Assembly (NCBI GenBank): GCA_963842335.1
Contig: CAWJGF010000011.1
Coordinates: 1-64,000 of the forward strand
DNA: 64,000 nt
Origin: PALSA-600 sp963842335
Lineage (GTDB): Bacteria > Actinomycetota > Thermoleophilia > Gaiellales > Gaiellaceae
Reading direction: 5' to 3'
The notes beneath the pieces were generated by a model, which saw only the letters and a list, made by a program, of their open reading frames with translations, ran no database searches and had not been told where the DNA came from. Position 1 is the first letter of the stretch. Every line of letters starts with the position of its first letter. Made by a program: the position numbers and the translations under genes. Below, piece by piece: positions 16,454 through 24,720 of this stretch.

Positions 16454-17412
16454 TGTTCCGTTCCGATCCGGACCATCTTGCGGACGTAGACGATGCTCAG
16501 GACGGCGACGATCAGCAGCATCAGGATCGAGATCGCAGCGCCACGCCCGAAGTCGCTCTTGAAGTAGCCCTCCTCGAACAGGTAGATGCTCATCAGGTAG
16601 TTCCCCGACGTGATTTTCGACTGCCCGATCAGGAGGTACGGCTGCGTGAAGACGCCGAAGTCCCAGATGATCGAGAGGCTCGTGAGGATGAGCAGGATCG
16701 GCCGGAGGATCGGCACCGTGATGTCGAAGAAGACGCGCCACGAACGGGCACCGTCGACCTCGGCGGCCTCGACCAGGTCGTGCGGCACCTGTGCGAGGCC
16801 GGCGTAGAGCGTGATCACGACGAAGGGCAACGCGCCCCAGACGATCAGCACGGCCGTGAGACCCAGTTGCGAGAACGTGGTCGCGTACCAGTCGTGTTGG
16901 AAGAAGTTGAACCCGAGCTTCGTCAAGGCGTAGTTGACCACGCCGTTCTGGAAGTTCGTCATCCAGTAGAAGATCTGCACCGCGACGACGACCGGCATCG
17001 ACCACACGAGGACGAGGCCCGAGGTCAGGAGCACCCGCACCACGGTGCTCACACGGACGAGCAGCAGGGCGAGCAGCGTTCCGAGGACCATCGTCGCCGT
17101 CACGTTGACGGCCGTGAAGATGACTGTCCGTAGGAGCGTGTGCCAGAAGACCTGGTCGTGCAGGACGGAGCGGTAGTTCGCGAGGCCGACCGGGACGCCC
17201 TGGTGCCGGATCAGCTCGAACAGGCCGTAGCGCTCGGTCGAGAGCTTGACGAGCCAGTAGAGGGGATAGCCGAGCACCAGCGCGATCACGACGAGCACCG
17301 GGATGATCAGCGCATACGGTGTCGATCTCTGGATCTTGCGGCCCCAGAAACGCCGCCGCCGGGACGTCCGAAGACGCGGCCCGGCGGCGGCGAGAGGGCT
17401 TGAATCAGTCAA
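16450..17412 (-). CDS. Sugar ABC transporter permease (DasB-like)
   Basis: 320 residues, MalF-type permease. A basic N-terminus (RLRTSRRRRFWGRKIQ) precedes the first helix YALIIPVLVVIALVLGYPLY; the coupling loop is VEAAEVDGARSWRVFFDITVP. The start is a TTG two bases after the binding-protein stop; no ATG/GTG lies in a better position, so coupling to the upstream gene probably drives initiation. Pairs with the next permease. Confidence 0.93.
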   Translation of the reverse strand: MTDSSPLAAAGPRLRTSRRRRFWGRKIQRSTPYALIIPVLVVIALVLGYPLYWLVKLSTERYGLFELIRHQGVPVGLANYRSVLHDQVFWHTLLRTVIFTAVNVTATMVLGTLLALLLVRVSTVVRVLLTSGLVLVWSMPVVVAVQIFYWMTNFQNGVVNYALTKLGFNFFQHDWYATTFSQLGLTAVLIVWGALPFVVITLYAGLAQVPHDLVEAAEVDGARSWRVFFDITVPILRPILLILTSLSIIWDFGVFTQPYLLIGQSKITSGNYLMSIYLFEEGYFKSDFGRGAAISILMLLIVAVLSIVYVRKMVRIGTEQ

Positions 17413-17414
17413 CG

Positions 17415-18656
17415 CTACGGCTGGTTGAGCACCGATGCGATGTTGTCACTGGCCGACGAGGCTGCCTGCTGGATCGACAGCTTGCCGGTGAGGATCTGGG
17501 CCAGCATGTTGCGGAGGATGTTTCCGTTCTCGACGTCGACCCAGTGCTTGGCGGTCGGCACGAACCAGCTCCGGGCCGCGGCGCGCTCGTTCACGCTCGA
17601 GCCGAGCAGGCTGGTCGAGTTCGGGATGTTCCCCTTCGCCTGGAGGGCCTTCTCCGAGCTCGTGCTCGTGAAGTCCTTGATCCAGTCGGACGCGAGCGAC
17701 TTCGAGTTGCTCGTCGCCGGCACTGCGAGGTCGGATCCGCCAAGGAAGCCGGGGATTGCCTGGCCCTTGACGTGACCGGGCATCACGAACTGGGCTGTTG
17801 CACCGGTGTACTTCTTGCCGACGCAGCAGCTGAACCAGCTCGGGCCGATCATCGACGCTGCTTCACCCTGTGCGTACACGTCGTACGGGTTCGGATGGGT
17901 TTCATCGGTCGTCTTCGATGCGCGCGACGTCGCGAGATAGAAGTTCTTGTACGCAGCAAGACCAGCGAGTGACTTCGGCGAGGAGAGCAGGCCCTTCCAC
18001 TTGCCACTCACCTGCTGAGCGATGCCACCGCCATAGTCGAACACGAAGCCCATCGCGACGTACCAGTCCGTTCCCGCGATGTAGATGGGCGAGAAGCCCT
18101 TCTTCCTGTTCGACGCCAACAGCTTCTTGGCATCGGCCACGTACTGGCCGGTCGTCGCCGGCAGCTTCGAGATGCCTGCCTTCTTGAAGAGGTCCTTGCG
18201 GTAGGTGACGACGCGCGAGCCTGCGTAGTACGGCACGCCGTAGGTCTTGCCGCCGAACGCACCTGACGCGGCGAGGCCCTTCAGCCAGTTCGACGAGTTG
18301 TCGAACGACGACTTGTCGAGCGACGCGAACGCGCCGGCCGCCATGTACTTCGTCATCTCGGTGTTGCCCATCTCGATCACGTCCGGGCCACCGCCGCCTG
18401 CAAGCGTCGCGTCGAACTTCTGCAGGTGGTCGCCCCAGTTCTGGTACTGGACGTTCACCGAGGTGCCGGGATGGTCAGCCTGGAACTTCTGATTCGCGGC
18501 CGCGACAACATCCGGCCAACCGGATTGTGCGTCGACCTGAAGCCAGACCGTGATTGAGCTTGCGGTCGCCTTCTTGGTCGCGCCGGACGTCGCTGCGACA
18601 AATGCTGCTGCAACGACGGCGACGAGACAGAGAGCGACGATGCTGCGTGTCTTCAT
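17415..18656 (-). CDS. Extracellular sugar-binding protein of the ABC importer (DasA-like)
   Basis: 413 residues, family 1 solute-binding protein. Sec-type signal peptide (MKTRSIVALCLVAVVAAAFV then AATSGA); no convincing lipobox, unusual for an actinobacterial sugar-binding protein. Mature part: SSITVWLQVDAQSGWPDVV, GPDVIEMGNTEMTKYMAAGA and the C-terminal region with LQILTGKLSIQQA-type helix. First gene of the operon; its promoter region has two DasR-like operator sequences. Role inferred from context: capture of chitobiose or related GlcNAc sugars. Confidence 0.93.
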   Translation of the reverse strand: MKTRSIVALCLVAVVAAAFVAATSGATKKATASSITVWLQVDAQSGWPDVVAAANQKFQADHPGTSVNVQYQNWGDHLQKFDATLAGGGGPDVIEMGNTEMTKYMAAGAFASLDKSSFDNSSNWLKGLAASGAFGGKTYGVPYYAGSRVVTYRKDLFKKAGISKLPATTGQYVADAKKLLASNRKKGFSPIYIAGTDWYVAMGFVFDYGGGIAQQVSGKWKGLLSSPKSLAGLAAYKNFYLATSRASKTTDETHPNPYDVYAQGEAASMIGPSWFSCCVGKKYTGATAQFVMPGHVKGQAIPGFLGGSDLAVPATSNSKSLASDWIKDFTSTSSEKALQAKGNIPNSTSLLGSSVNERAAARSWFVPTAKHWVDVENGNILRNMLAQILTGKLSIQQAASSASDNIASVLNQP

Positions 18657-18715
18657 CTGGATGCCCCCAGAGTCAGGCGGCCCTGTCGCTCGAGACGAGT
18701 GTCGGCGCCGCGCTT

Positions 18716-18729
18716 TTGGTATAGACCAA
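18716..18729. promoter_or_regulatory. DasR-like operator 1 (sugar importer promoter)
   Basis: TTGGTATAGACCAA, palindromic except for two central positions. It resembles the Streptomyces DasR site (core TGGTCTAGACCA, established knowledge). It lies 60 bases upstream of the binding-protein start and downstream of the likely promoter, where a bound repressor would block transcription. The core TGGTATAGACCA is repeated exactly at 20732-20743. Confidence 0.8.
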
Positions 18730-18751
18730 TTACCACTGTGGCGGATAGTCT

Positions 18752-18783
18752 CACAGAGAACTCGTAGATGTCAATACCACTTC
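18752..18783 (-). promoter_or_regulatory. Promoter -35 and operator 2 of the sugar importer operon
   Basis: On the minus strand GTGGTATTGACA includes a consensus -35 TTGACA (18774-18769). A weak -10 (GACTAT) follows at about 18 bases. The same string matches the operator core TGGTATTGACCA seen at 20776-20787 with one base missing. Repressor binding here would cover the -35 box. Confidence 0.55.
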
Positions 18784-18802
18784 GCGCACGTTAACGGGGC
18801 GA

Positions 18803-19555
18803 CTAGCGCGTAGCGATCGTGGCGACATCGGCGATGCCGATCGCCCGGGCCGGCCTGCCGCCTGCGCCGAGCTCGGTGACCAGGCGATAGCGGTCGCCAC
18901 GATAGGTGGAGCTCGTGAACTCGATCACCTCGTCCGACGCCGCCCGGGTGACCCGCTCGAAGAGGAGCGCCGGCGAGTGCAGCGGGACGCCGAGTGCCGA
19001 CGACTCCTCTTCATTGGTCACTGTTGGCTCGATCGTCTGTGACCCGCCGACGATCGACAGGTCGTAGCGGCTCTCGAGCAGGTCGTAGAACGAGTACTGC
19101 TCGAGATCGGCCGCGCTCATCCCGGGTACGAGCGACTGGCGGACGTGCAGGAGCTCGATGGCCATCGGCTCACCATCAGCGAGCCGCAAGCGTTTCGCGG
19201 CGACGACGGGCTCTGCGGGAGACACGTGAAGGATCCGCCCCAGGCGCGCTCCAGCCGGAATGACGCGCAGGTCGATCGTGCGGCTCGCCGGTGACATGCC
19301 GCGCTCACGCATGTCGTCGCTGAAGGAATTGATGTCGATTCCCTTGGCGACCTTCGGTTCCGCGACGAACGTGCCCGCGCCGCGACGTCGCACGAGATAG
19401 CCCTCGCGCACCAGCTCGTCGAGGGCGGCGCGCACGGTCAGGCGGGAGACGCCCAGGTCGATGCCGAGCTGGCGCTCGGCGGGAATCGAGTCTCCGACCC
19501 CGAGCCCTTCGATCAGCTCGAGAACGCTCTCGCGGGCCTCGCGTTGCTTCGTCAT
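18803..19555 (-). CDS. GntR-family (HutC/UTRA) repressor, DasR/NagR-like
   Basis: 250 residues. Winged-helix DNA-binding domain at the N-terminus with LGVSRLTVRAALDELVREGYLVRRRGAGTFV, then a UTRA effector domain (PAEPVVAAKRLRLADGEPMAIELLHV and VTRAASDEVIEFTSSTYRGDRYRL). UTRA regulators sense sugar phosphates or related ligands; in DasR/NagR these are GlcN6P and GlcNAc6P. It follows the MsiK-type ATPase with an ATGA overlap and reads toward the importer promoter it probably controls. Matching operators at four places support this. Confidence 0.9.
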   Translation of the reverse strand: MTKQREARESVLELIEGLGVGDSIPAERQLGIDLGVSRLTVRAALDELVREGYLVRRRGAGTFVAEPKVAKGIDINSFSDDMRERGMSPASRTIDLRVIPAGARLGRILHVSPAEPVVAAKRLRLADGEPMAIELLHVRQSLVPGMSAADLEQYSFYDLLESRYDLSIVGGSQTIEPTVTNEEESSALGVPLHSPALLFERVTRAASDEVIEFTSSTYRGDRYRLVTELGAGGRPARAIGIADVATIATR

Positions 19556-20718
19556 CCGGCCCTCGCGAACTCGGGTGCCGCCGCGCGCTGCAGACGGAGC
19601 CCGCTCTCGGGATCGAAGAACTGGAAGCGCGCAGGATCGACTGCCAGCTCGAGAGTGGCGCCCACGCGGGCCGAGGTGCGGGCGTCGACACGGGCGGTGA
19701 ACAACGCCCGATCGGTGGGCAGAAGCCCGCCATCCATCACGGATTCCAGCACCTCAGCGGTAATCGGGGCCGCGTCGACCTCGAAGAAGACGTGGGCGTC
19801 CGAGCCGAGCTCCTCGAGCACCGCCACCTCGACGGCAACCCGCGGCAACTCGGGCGCGAAGGCCGCGTCCTCGAAGCTCTCGGGCCGGATCCCGAGCACC
19901 ACTCGCTCGCCGGCATCCACCGGCCGGACTCCGCGGGCGAGCGGGATGCGGTAGTGCCCGAAGCGCACGGCGTCGGCTTCGAGCGTCGCGTCGACGAGGT
20001 TCATCGAGGGCGAGCCGATGAACGCCGCGATGAACAGGTTGTGCGGCCGCTCGTAGAGCTCCTGAGGGCTGTCCACCTGGAGAATCTTCCCGTCGCGCAT
20101 CACCGCGACACGCTGGCCAAGGGTCATCGCCTCGGTCTGATCGTGCGTGACGTACACAGTTGTCACACCGAGGCGCTGGTGAAGCTGGGCGAGCGACGCA
20201 CGCATCCCGACACGAAGCTTTGCATCGAGATTCGAGAGCGGCTCGTCGAGCAGGAATGCCTGGGGCTGCCGGACGATCGCGCGTCCCATGGCAACGCGCT
20301 GGCGCTGGCCACCCGAGAGCTGCGCCGGCCGCCGGTGCAGCAACTCCTCGAGGCCGAGCAGCTTCGCGACGTCGTCCACCCGCTGGGCGATCTCGGCTTT
20401 CGGCGTCCTGCGCGCCTTCAGGCCGTAACCCATGTTCTGACGCACGGTCATGTGCGGATAGAGCGCGTAGGTCTGGAACACCATCGCCACGTCGCGGGCG
20501 CGTGGCGCGAGGTCGGTGACGTCGCGCTCGCCGATGAAGATGGCGCCGTCGGTGATGTCCTCGAGGCCGGCGATCATCCGCAGCAGCGTCGACTTGCCGC
20601 AACCCGAAGGACCGACGAGCACGAGAAACTCCCCATCGGCGATCTCGAGGGAGACGTCGTCGACCGCGGCCACGTCCTGGAAGGTCTTGCAGACATGTTC
20701 GAGGCGAATCTCTGCCAT
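19552..20718 (-). CDS. Sugar ABC importer ATP-binding protein (UgpC/MsiK-type)
   Basis: 388 residues from ATG 20718. Walker A GPSGCGKST (about 36-44), FQTYALYPHMTV Q-loop, signature LSGGQRQRVAMGRA, Walker B FLLDEPLSNLDAKLR, H-loop VYVTHDQTEAM, then a C-terminal MalK/TOBE regulatory domain of about 130 residues (VVLGIRPESFEDAAF). It is the only importer ATPase near the two permeases, which lack one in their own operon, so it probably energises them, as MsiK does for DasABC in Streptomyces. Confidence 0.94.
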   Translation of the reverse strand: MAEIRLEHVCKTFQDVAAVDDVSLEIADGEFLVLVGPSGCGKSTLLRMIAGLEDITDGAIFIGERDVTDLAPRARDVAMVFQTYALYPHMTVRQNMGYGLKARRTPKAEIAQRVDDVAKLLGLEELLHRRPAQLSGGQRQRVAMGRAIVRQPQAFLLDEPLSNLDAKLRVGMRASLAQLHQRLGVTTVYVTHDQTEAMTLGQRVAVMRDGKILQVDSPQELYERPHNLFIAAFIGSPSMNLVDATLEADAVRFGHYRIPLARGVRPVDAGERVVLGIRPESFEDAAFAPELPRVAVEVAVLEELGSDAHVFFEVDAAPITAEVLESVMDGGLLPTDRALFTARVDARTSARVGATLELAVDPARFQFFDPESGLRLQRAAAPEFARAG

Positions 20719-20731
20719 CGCGTACAGGCGA

Positions 20732-20743
20732 TGGTATAGACCA
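20732..20743. promoter_or_regulatory. DasR-like operator 3 (divergent msiK-type/nagA region)
   Basis: TGGTATAGACCA, identical in its 12-base core to operator 1. It lies 14 bases upstream of the ATPase start codon on the minus strand, inside the 99-base divergent intergenic region. Confidence 0.8.
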
Positions 20744-20774
20744 GATCGGGTGGAAGCAAGACGATTTGCGCGAA

Positions 20775-20810
20775 CTGGTATTGACCAGAGGGGTGATGCG
20801 ACCCTACACT
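20775..20810 (+). promoter_or_regulatory. nagA promoter with embedded operator 4, probable leaderless start
   Basis: CTGGTATTGACCAG (20775-20788) is an operator palindrome that also contains the -35 box TTGACC (20781-20786). An 18-base spacer leads to TACACT (20805-20810) as -10. Transcription would begin about seven bases later, at or just before the nagA ATG (20818), leaving no room for a Shine-Dalgarno. Repressor and RNA polymerase would compete directly. Confidence 0.65.
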
Positions 20811-20817
20811 GGTCGCC

Positions 20818-21909
20818 ATGAAGCTCGGGGTCGAAGCAGCGCTGGTCGACGGGATCCTCGTCCGAGGTGACGTCGAGGTGCACGAAGGGTCGGTCGTCGG
20901 CTACGGCCTCGCAAGCCCGAACGGCCACGGAATCGCTGCACCGGGCCTCGTCGACCTGCAGGTGAACGGCTTCGGCGGCGTCGACTTCCTGCACGCCGAC
21001 ACGGCCGGCTACGCGCGCGCCGGCGAGGCGCTGCTCGAGACCGGCGTGACCGCGTACCTCCCCACGCTGATCACGAGTCCGGAGGACCAGATCCTCGCCG
21101 CGATGCGCGAGGTCCCGCTCGGCGAGTCCCGGCCCAGGATCCTGGGCATGCATCTCGAGGGGCCGTTTCTCTCCCCCAATCGCCTCGGCACCCACGAGGC
21201 CTCGGCCCGGCGTGATCCCGACCCGGCACTGCTCGAGCGCCTGCTCGCAGGCGGCCCGGTGGCGCTGATGACGCTCGCGCCCGAGCTTCCCGGAGCCCAC
21301 GCGCTGATCGACAAGCTGCTCGGACGGGGCGTCGCCGTCTCGCTCGGCCACACCGATGCGACCGCGGAGCAGGCGAATGCCGCCTTCGACCGCGGAGCGC
21401 GCAGCGTTACGCACCTCTTCAACGCGATGCGCCCGTTTCTGCACCGCGATCCGGGCATCGTCGGCGCCGCGCTCGCACGCGACGACGTCATCGTCTCGGT
21501 CATCCTCGACGGTATCCACCTCGCCACGGAGACCGCGATGGTCGCCTGGCGCGCGGCGGCGGGCCGGCTCGCGCTCGTCACCGACGCGATCACCGCCGCC
21601 GGTGTCGCGGACGGCTCCTACAGCTTCGGGAACTTCGACGTGCAGGTGCTCGAGGGCACGGTGCGCGGGCCTGACGGGGTGCTCGCCGGCAGCGTCCTGA
21701 CCATGATCGAAGCCGTGCGCAATCTCCACGCTCTCGGCGTGCCGCTCGAGGACGCGCTTGCCGCAGCGTCGGCGACACCCGCACGCGTGCTCGGCGACGC
21801 GTCGCTCGGACGGATCGGGATCGGTCTGCCGGCCGACCTGATCGTGCTCGACGACAACCTCGAGATCGAGCGCGTCATCGTCGGCGGCGAAGTGCGCCTG
21901 CCGGTGTAA
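20818..21909 (+). CDS. nagA: N-acetylglucosamine-6-phosphate deacetylase
   Basis: 363 residues, amidohydrolase superfamily. Metal and substrate residues are readable: GLVDLQVNGFGGVDF, the metal Glu in GMHLEGPFLSP, His in VSLGHTDATAEQA, HLFNAMRPF, and the catalytic Asp in ALVTDAITAAG. It converts GlcNAc-6P to GlcN-6P plus acetate, the step before the deaminase encoded by the SIS gene. It is divergent from the MsiK-type ATPase and shares its operator region. The 3' end overlaps the permease gene on the other strand by 35 bases. No GlcNAc kinase lies in the window. Confidence 0.94.
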   Translation: MKLGVEAALVDGILVRGDVEVHEGSVVGYGLASPNGHGIAAPGLVDLQVNGFGGVDFLHADTAGYARAGEALLETGVTAYLPTLITSPEDQILAAMREVPLGESRPRILGMHLEGPFLSPNRLGTHEASARRDPDPALLERLLAGGPVALMTLAPELPGAHALIDKLLGRGVAVSLGHTDATAEQANAAFDRGARSVTHLFNAMRPFLHRDPGIVGAALARDDVIVSVILDGIHLATETAMVAWRAAAGRLALVTDAITAAGVADGSYSFGNFDVQVLEGTVRGPDGVLAGSVLTMIEAVRNLHALGVPLEDALAAASATPARVLGDASLGRIGIGLPADLIVLDDNLEIERVIVGGEVRLPV

Positions 21910-23158
21910 CCGGCGTCCCGGCCGAGCCCACGACCCGTTTCAGCCTGCGCCGCAGCGCCACCGAGCCCGCCGCCACGATTGCCGGCACGACGAGGAACTG
22001 AGCCGAGAACATGGCAAGCACGAGGGTGAGGACGAGCGCCGCGAGCGCCGCGGCACGAGTCGCCCCGCCGAGGATCCGCACCGCCGAGAGCGTTGCGAGC
22101 ACGTAGACGGCGATGAAGAGCGCCGAGGTGGCGCGGACGAGGTCCTCCGTCGAGCTGATCCCTGCGAGCAGACCGCCGAAGATCACGATCGCGACGGCCG
22201 CGATCACGACGAGCGGCCGCCGAGGGACGCTCCGCTGCGCGTCGCCTGCGAGCCAGGCGGGCAGGTCGCCGGCCTGGGCAAGCGAGGCCGCGAGCTTCGC
22301 TGCCACGCCGAGATACACGTTCATCGTCCCCATTGTGAGAGCGACGGCAAGCACTGCAGTCGCGTCGCGCCCCGCCCGGCCGAAGCCGACGGAGACCAGG
22401 TCGGCGAGCGGCACGCGCGAGTCCGTTCCGACCGTCACGCCGATCGTGGCGACGGCGAGCCCGATGTAGAGAACCGTGACGACGCCGAAGGCGAGTGCAA
22501 TCGCGCGTGGCAACTCGATCTCGGGCCGGCGGAACTCGCCGGCGAGCTGGGCGCCGGCTTCCCACCCGAGGAACAGCCAGACGAGCAGGTTCGCCGCCGT
22601 TCCCACGGCCCACCAGCCGTGCGGCGCGAACGGCGTCCAGTGGTCGCCGCCGCGCGAGGGCAGCGCCACGGTGATCGCGATCGTCATCACGACGATCAGC
22701 ACCGACGAGAGGCCGAGCTGGAAGCCAGACGACACGCGAAGGCCGAAGACGTTCGCGACCAGGACGACGAGGAACATCGCGAGCCCGACCGTCGCGGCGA
22801 CGGCCGTGTCGGAGCCCGTCAGGTCGGCGACGTAGTAGCCGCCGATGAGAGAAACCGCCGGCGCGCCGAGCATCACGGCGCCCAGGAACCACCCGCCGGT
22901 GACCGCGGCCGCCGTGTCGCCGAAGCCTGCGCGCACGTAGGCCGCCACACCACCTGCGACCGGGTGTCGTACACCGAGCGCCGCGAACGTGACTGCGAGC
23001 GGCGCAGAAAGAATGAGGAGCGCGCCCCACGCGACGATCGACGCCGCGCCTGCGGTCTGCGCCGCGAGCGCGGGGACAAGCAGCAGTCCCGGGCCGATCA
23101 GCGCGCCGACGTACAGCGCGCTGCCGCGGATCACCCCGAGTCCGGCCCGCTCGCTCAT
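21875..23158 (-). CDS. APC-superfamily amino acid permease
   Basis: 427 residues from ATG 23158 (MSERAGLGVIRGSALYVGAL); ATG 23167 is an alternative. About 12 hydrophobic segments. Family signs: ALIGPGLLLVPALAAQTAG in TM1, then HPVAGGVAAYVRAGFGDTAA and LLVWLFLGWEAGAQLAGEFRRPE in TM6. The basic C-terminus (LRRRLKRVV, GALRRRR) runs 35 bases into the nagA gene on the opposite strand. Substrate unknown. Confidence 0.9.
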   Translation of the reverse strand: MSERAGLGVIRGSALYVGALIGPGLLLVPALAAQTAGAASIVAWGALLILSAPLAVTFAALGVRHPVAGGVAAYVRAGFGDTAAAVTGGWFLGAVMLGAPAVSLIGGYYVADLTGSDTAVAATVGLAMFLVVLVANVFGLRVSSGFQLGLSSVLIVVMTIAITVALPSRGGDHWTPFAPHGWWAVGTAANLLVWLFLGWEAGAQLAGEFRRPEIELPRAIALAFGVVTVLYIGLAVATIGVTVGTDSRVPLADLVSVGFGRAGRDATAVLAVALTMGTMNVYLGVAAKLAASLAQAGDLPAWLAGDAQRSVPRRPLVVIAAVAIVIFGGLLAGISSTEDLVRATSALFIAVYVLATLSAVRILGGATRAAALAALVLTLVLAMFSAQFLVVPAIVAAGSVALRRRLKRVVGSAGTPVTPAGALRRRR

Positions 23159-23260
23159 TGCGTCCATTGGAACGACCGGGCGCCGCGCAAACGTCCCGCG
23201 ATGAGTTTCGCGGCCGGGTGTCGTCCATTCGGTATGAATGAAACTGGAGGAGGGGACAAC

Positions 23261-24715
23261 ATGAGCATGGACAACCGGACACGCTGGCTCGCGCTGATCA
23301 TCCTGTGTCTGGGCGATCTGATGATCGTCCTCGACACGACGATCGTGAACGTCGCGCTGCCGTCGATCAGGGCCGATCTTGGCTTCACGCAGACGTCGCT
23401 CGCCTGGGTTGTCAATGCCTACCTGCTCACGTTCGGTGGTTTCCTGCTGCTCGGCGGACGGCTCGGCGACATCTTCGGCCACCGCCCGATGTTCCTGATC
23501 GGGATTGCTCTCTTCACGACTGCCTCGCTCGCCTGCGGACTCTCGGGCTCACAGCATCTCCTGGAGGCTGCACGCGCGGTTCAGGGCCTCGGCGGTGCGA
23601 TCGTCTCGGCGGTCGCGTTCTCGCTGATCATGGTCATGTTCACCGAGCCGGCCGAGCGCGCCAAGGCGATGGGCGTCTTCGGCTTCGTGATGGCCGGCGG
23701 CGGCAGCATCGGTGTGCTGCTCGGCGGCATCCTCACGAACTCACTCGACTGGCACTGGATCTTCCTCGTCAACCTGCCGATCGGGGTTGTCGTCTTCGTG
23801 CTCTCGTTGCGCCTGTTGCCGACCGCGCACAGCCGGCCCGCCGACAGGCGAGTCGACGTCGCGGGCGCGATCACGGTGACGAGTGCGTTGATGCTCGCGG
23901 TGTACGCGATCGTCAACGGCAACCAGAACGGCTGGGGCTCGGCCGAGACGCTCGGATTGCTCGCACTCTCAGTCGCACTGTTCTTGCTGTTCCTCGTGAT
24001 CGAGTCGCGGGTCGAGGCGCCGCTGATGCCTCTCTCGATCTTCCGGCATCGCAATGTTGCGACGGCGAACGTCGTCGGCGTTCTCTGGGCGGCAGCCATG
24101 TTCGCGTGGTTTTTCCTGTCCGCGCTCTACCTCCAACTGGTGCTCGGCTACAGCCCGCTGAAGGTGGGGCTCGCGTTCCTGCCTGCGAACCTGATCATGG
24201 GCGCGTTCTCGCTCGGTCTGTCGGCGAAGCTCGTGATGCGGTTCGGCTTCCGGAAGCCGCTCGCCACCGGTCTACTGCTCGCGGCGTGCGGCCTCGTGCT
24301 CTTCGCGCGGGCTCCGGTCGACGGCAGCTTCGTGCGCGACGTGCTGCCCGCCATGATCCTGCTCGGGTTCGGTGCAGGGATCGCCTTCAACCCGATGCTG
24401 CTGGCCGCGATGAGCGAGGTCGCACCCGGAGAGTCGGGGCTCGCGTCGGGGATCGTGAACACTGCGTTCATGATGGGCGGAGCACTCGGCCTGGCGGTGC
24501 TGGCGAGCCTCGCTGCCTCGCGGACCTCGAGCCTCCTCGGCTCCGAGCGTCCGCTCGCGGCGCTGGACGGCGGCTATCACGCGGCGTTCCTCCTGGGCGC
24601 CCTCTTTGCCGCCGGCGCCGCCACTGTTGGAGCCGTATTCCTGCGCGAAAGCCCGGCCCCGGCCCATCAGCCCCAACGCGCCGGCAGGAACCTCGCCGCG
24701 GCCGAGACAGACTGA
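23261..24715 (+). CDS. DHA2-family MFS multidrug transporter (EmrB/QacA-like)
   Basis: 484 residues, about 14 transmembrane segments. Start ATG 23261 is fixed by the strong GGAGGAGGGG eight bases upstream. Diagnostic motif D1 in TM1 reads LDTTIVNVALPSI, motif A is LGGRLGDIFGHR, and motif C-like GFVMAGGGSIGVLLGGIL lies in TM5. Drug/H+ antiporter of the cytoplasmic membrane. An ECF sigma factor gene follows five bases later, so they are probably co-transcribed. Confidence 0.94.
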   Translation: MSMDNRTRWLALIILCLGDLMIVLDTTIVNVALPSIRADLGFTQTSLAWVVNAYLLTFGGFLLLGGRLGDIFGHRPMFLIGIALFTTASLACGLSGSQHLLEAARAVQGLGGAIVSAVAFSLIMVMFTEPAERAKAMGVFGFVMAGGGSIGVLLGGILTNSLDWHWIFLVNLPIGVVVFVLSLRLLPTAHSRPADRRVDVAGAITVTSALMLAVYAIVNGNQNGWGSAETLGLLALSVALFLLFLVIESRVEAPLMPLSIFRHRNVATANVVGVLWAAAMFAWFFLSALYLQLVLGYSPLKVGLAFLPANLIMGAFSLGLSAKLVMRFGFRKPLATGLLLAACGLVLFARAPVDGSFVRDVLPAMILLGFGAGIAFNPMLLAAMSEVAPGESGLASGIVNTAFMMGGALGLAVLASLAASRTSSLLGSERPLAALDGGYHAAFLLGALFAAGAATVGAVFLRESPAPAHQPQRAGRNLAAAETD

Positions 24716-24720
24716 TTAGC

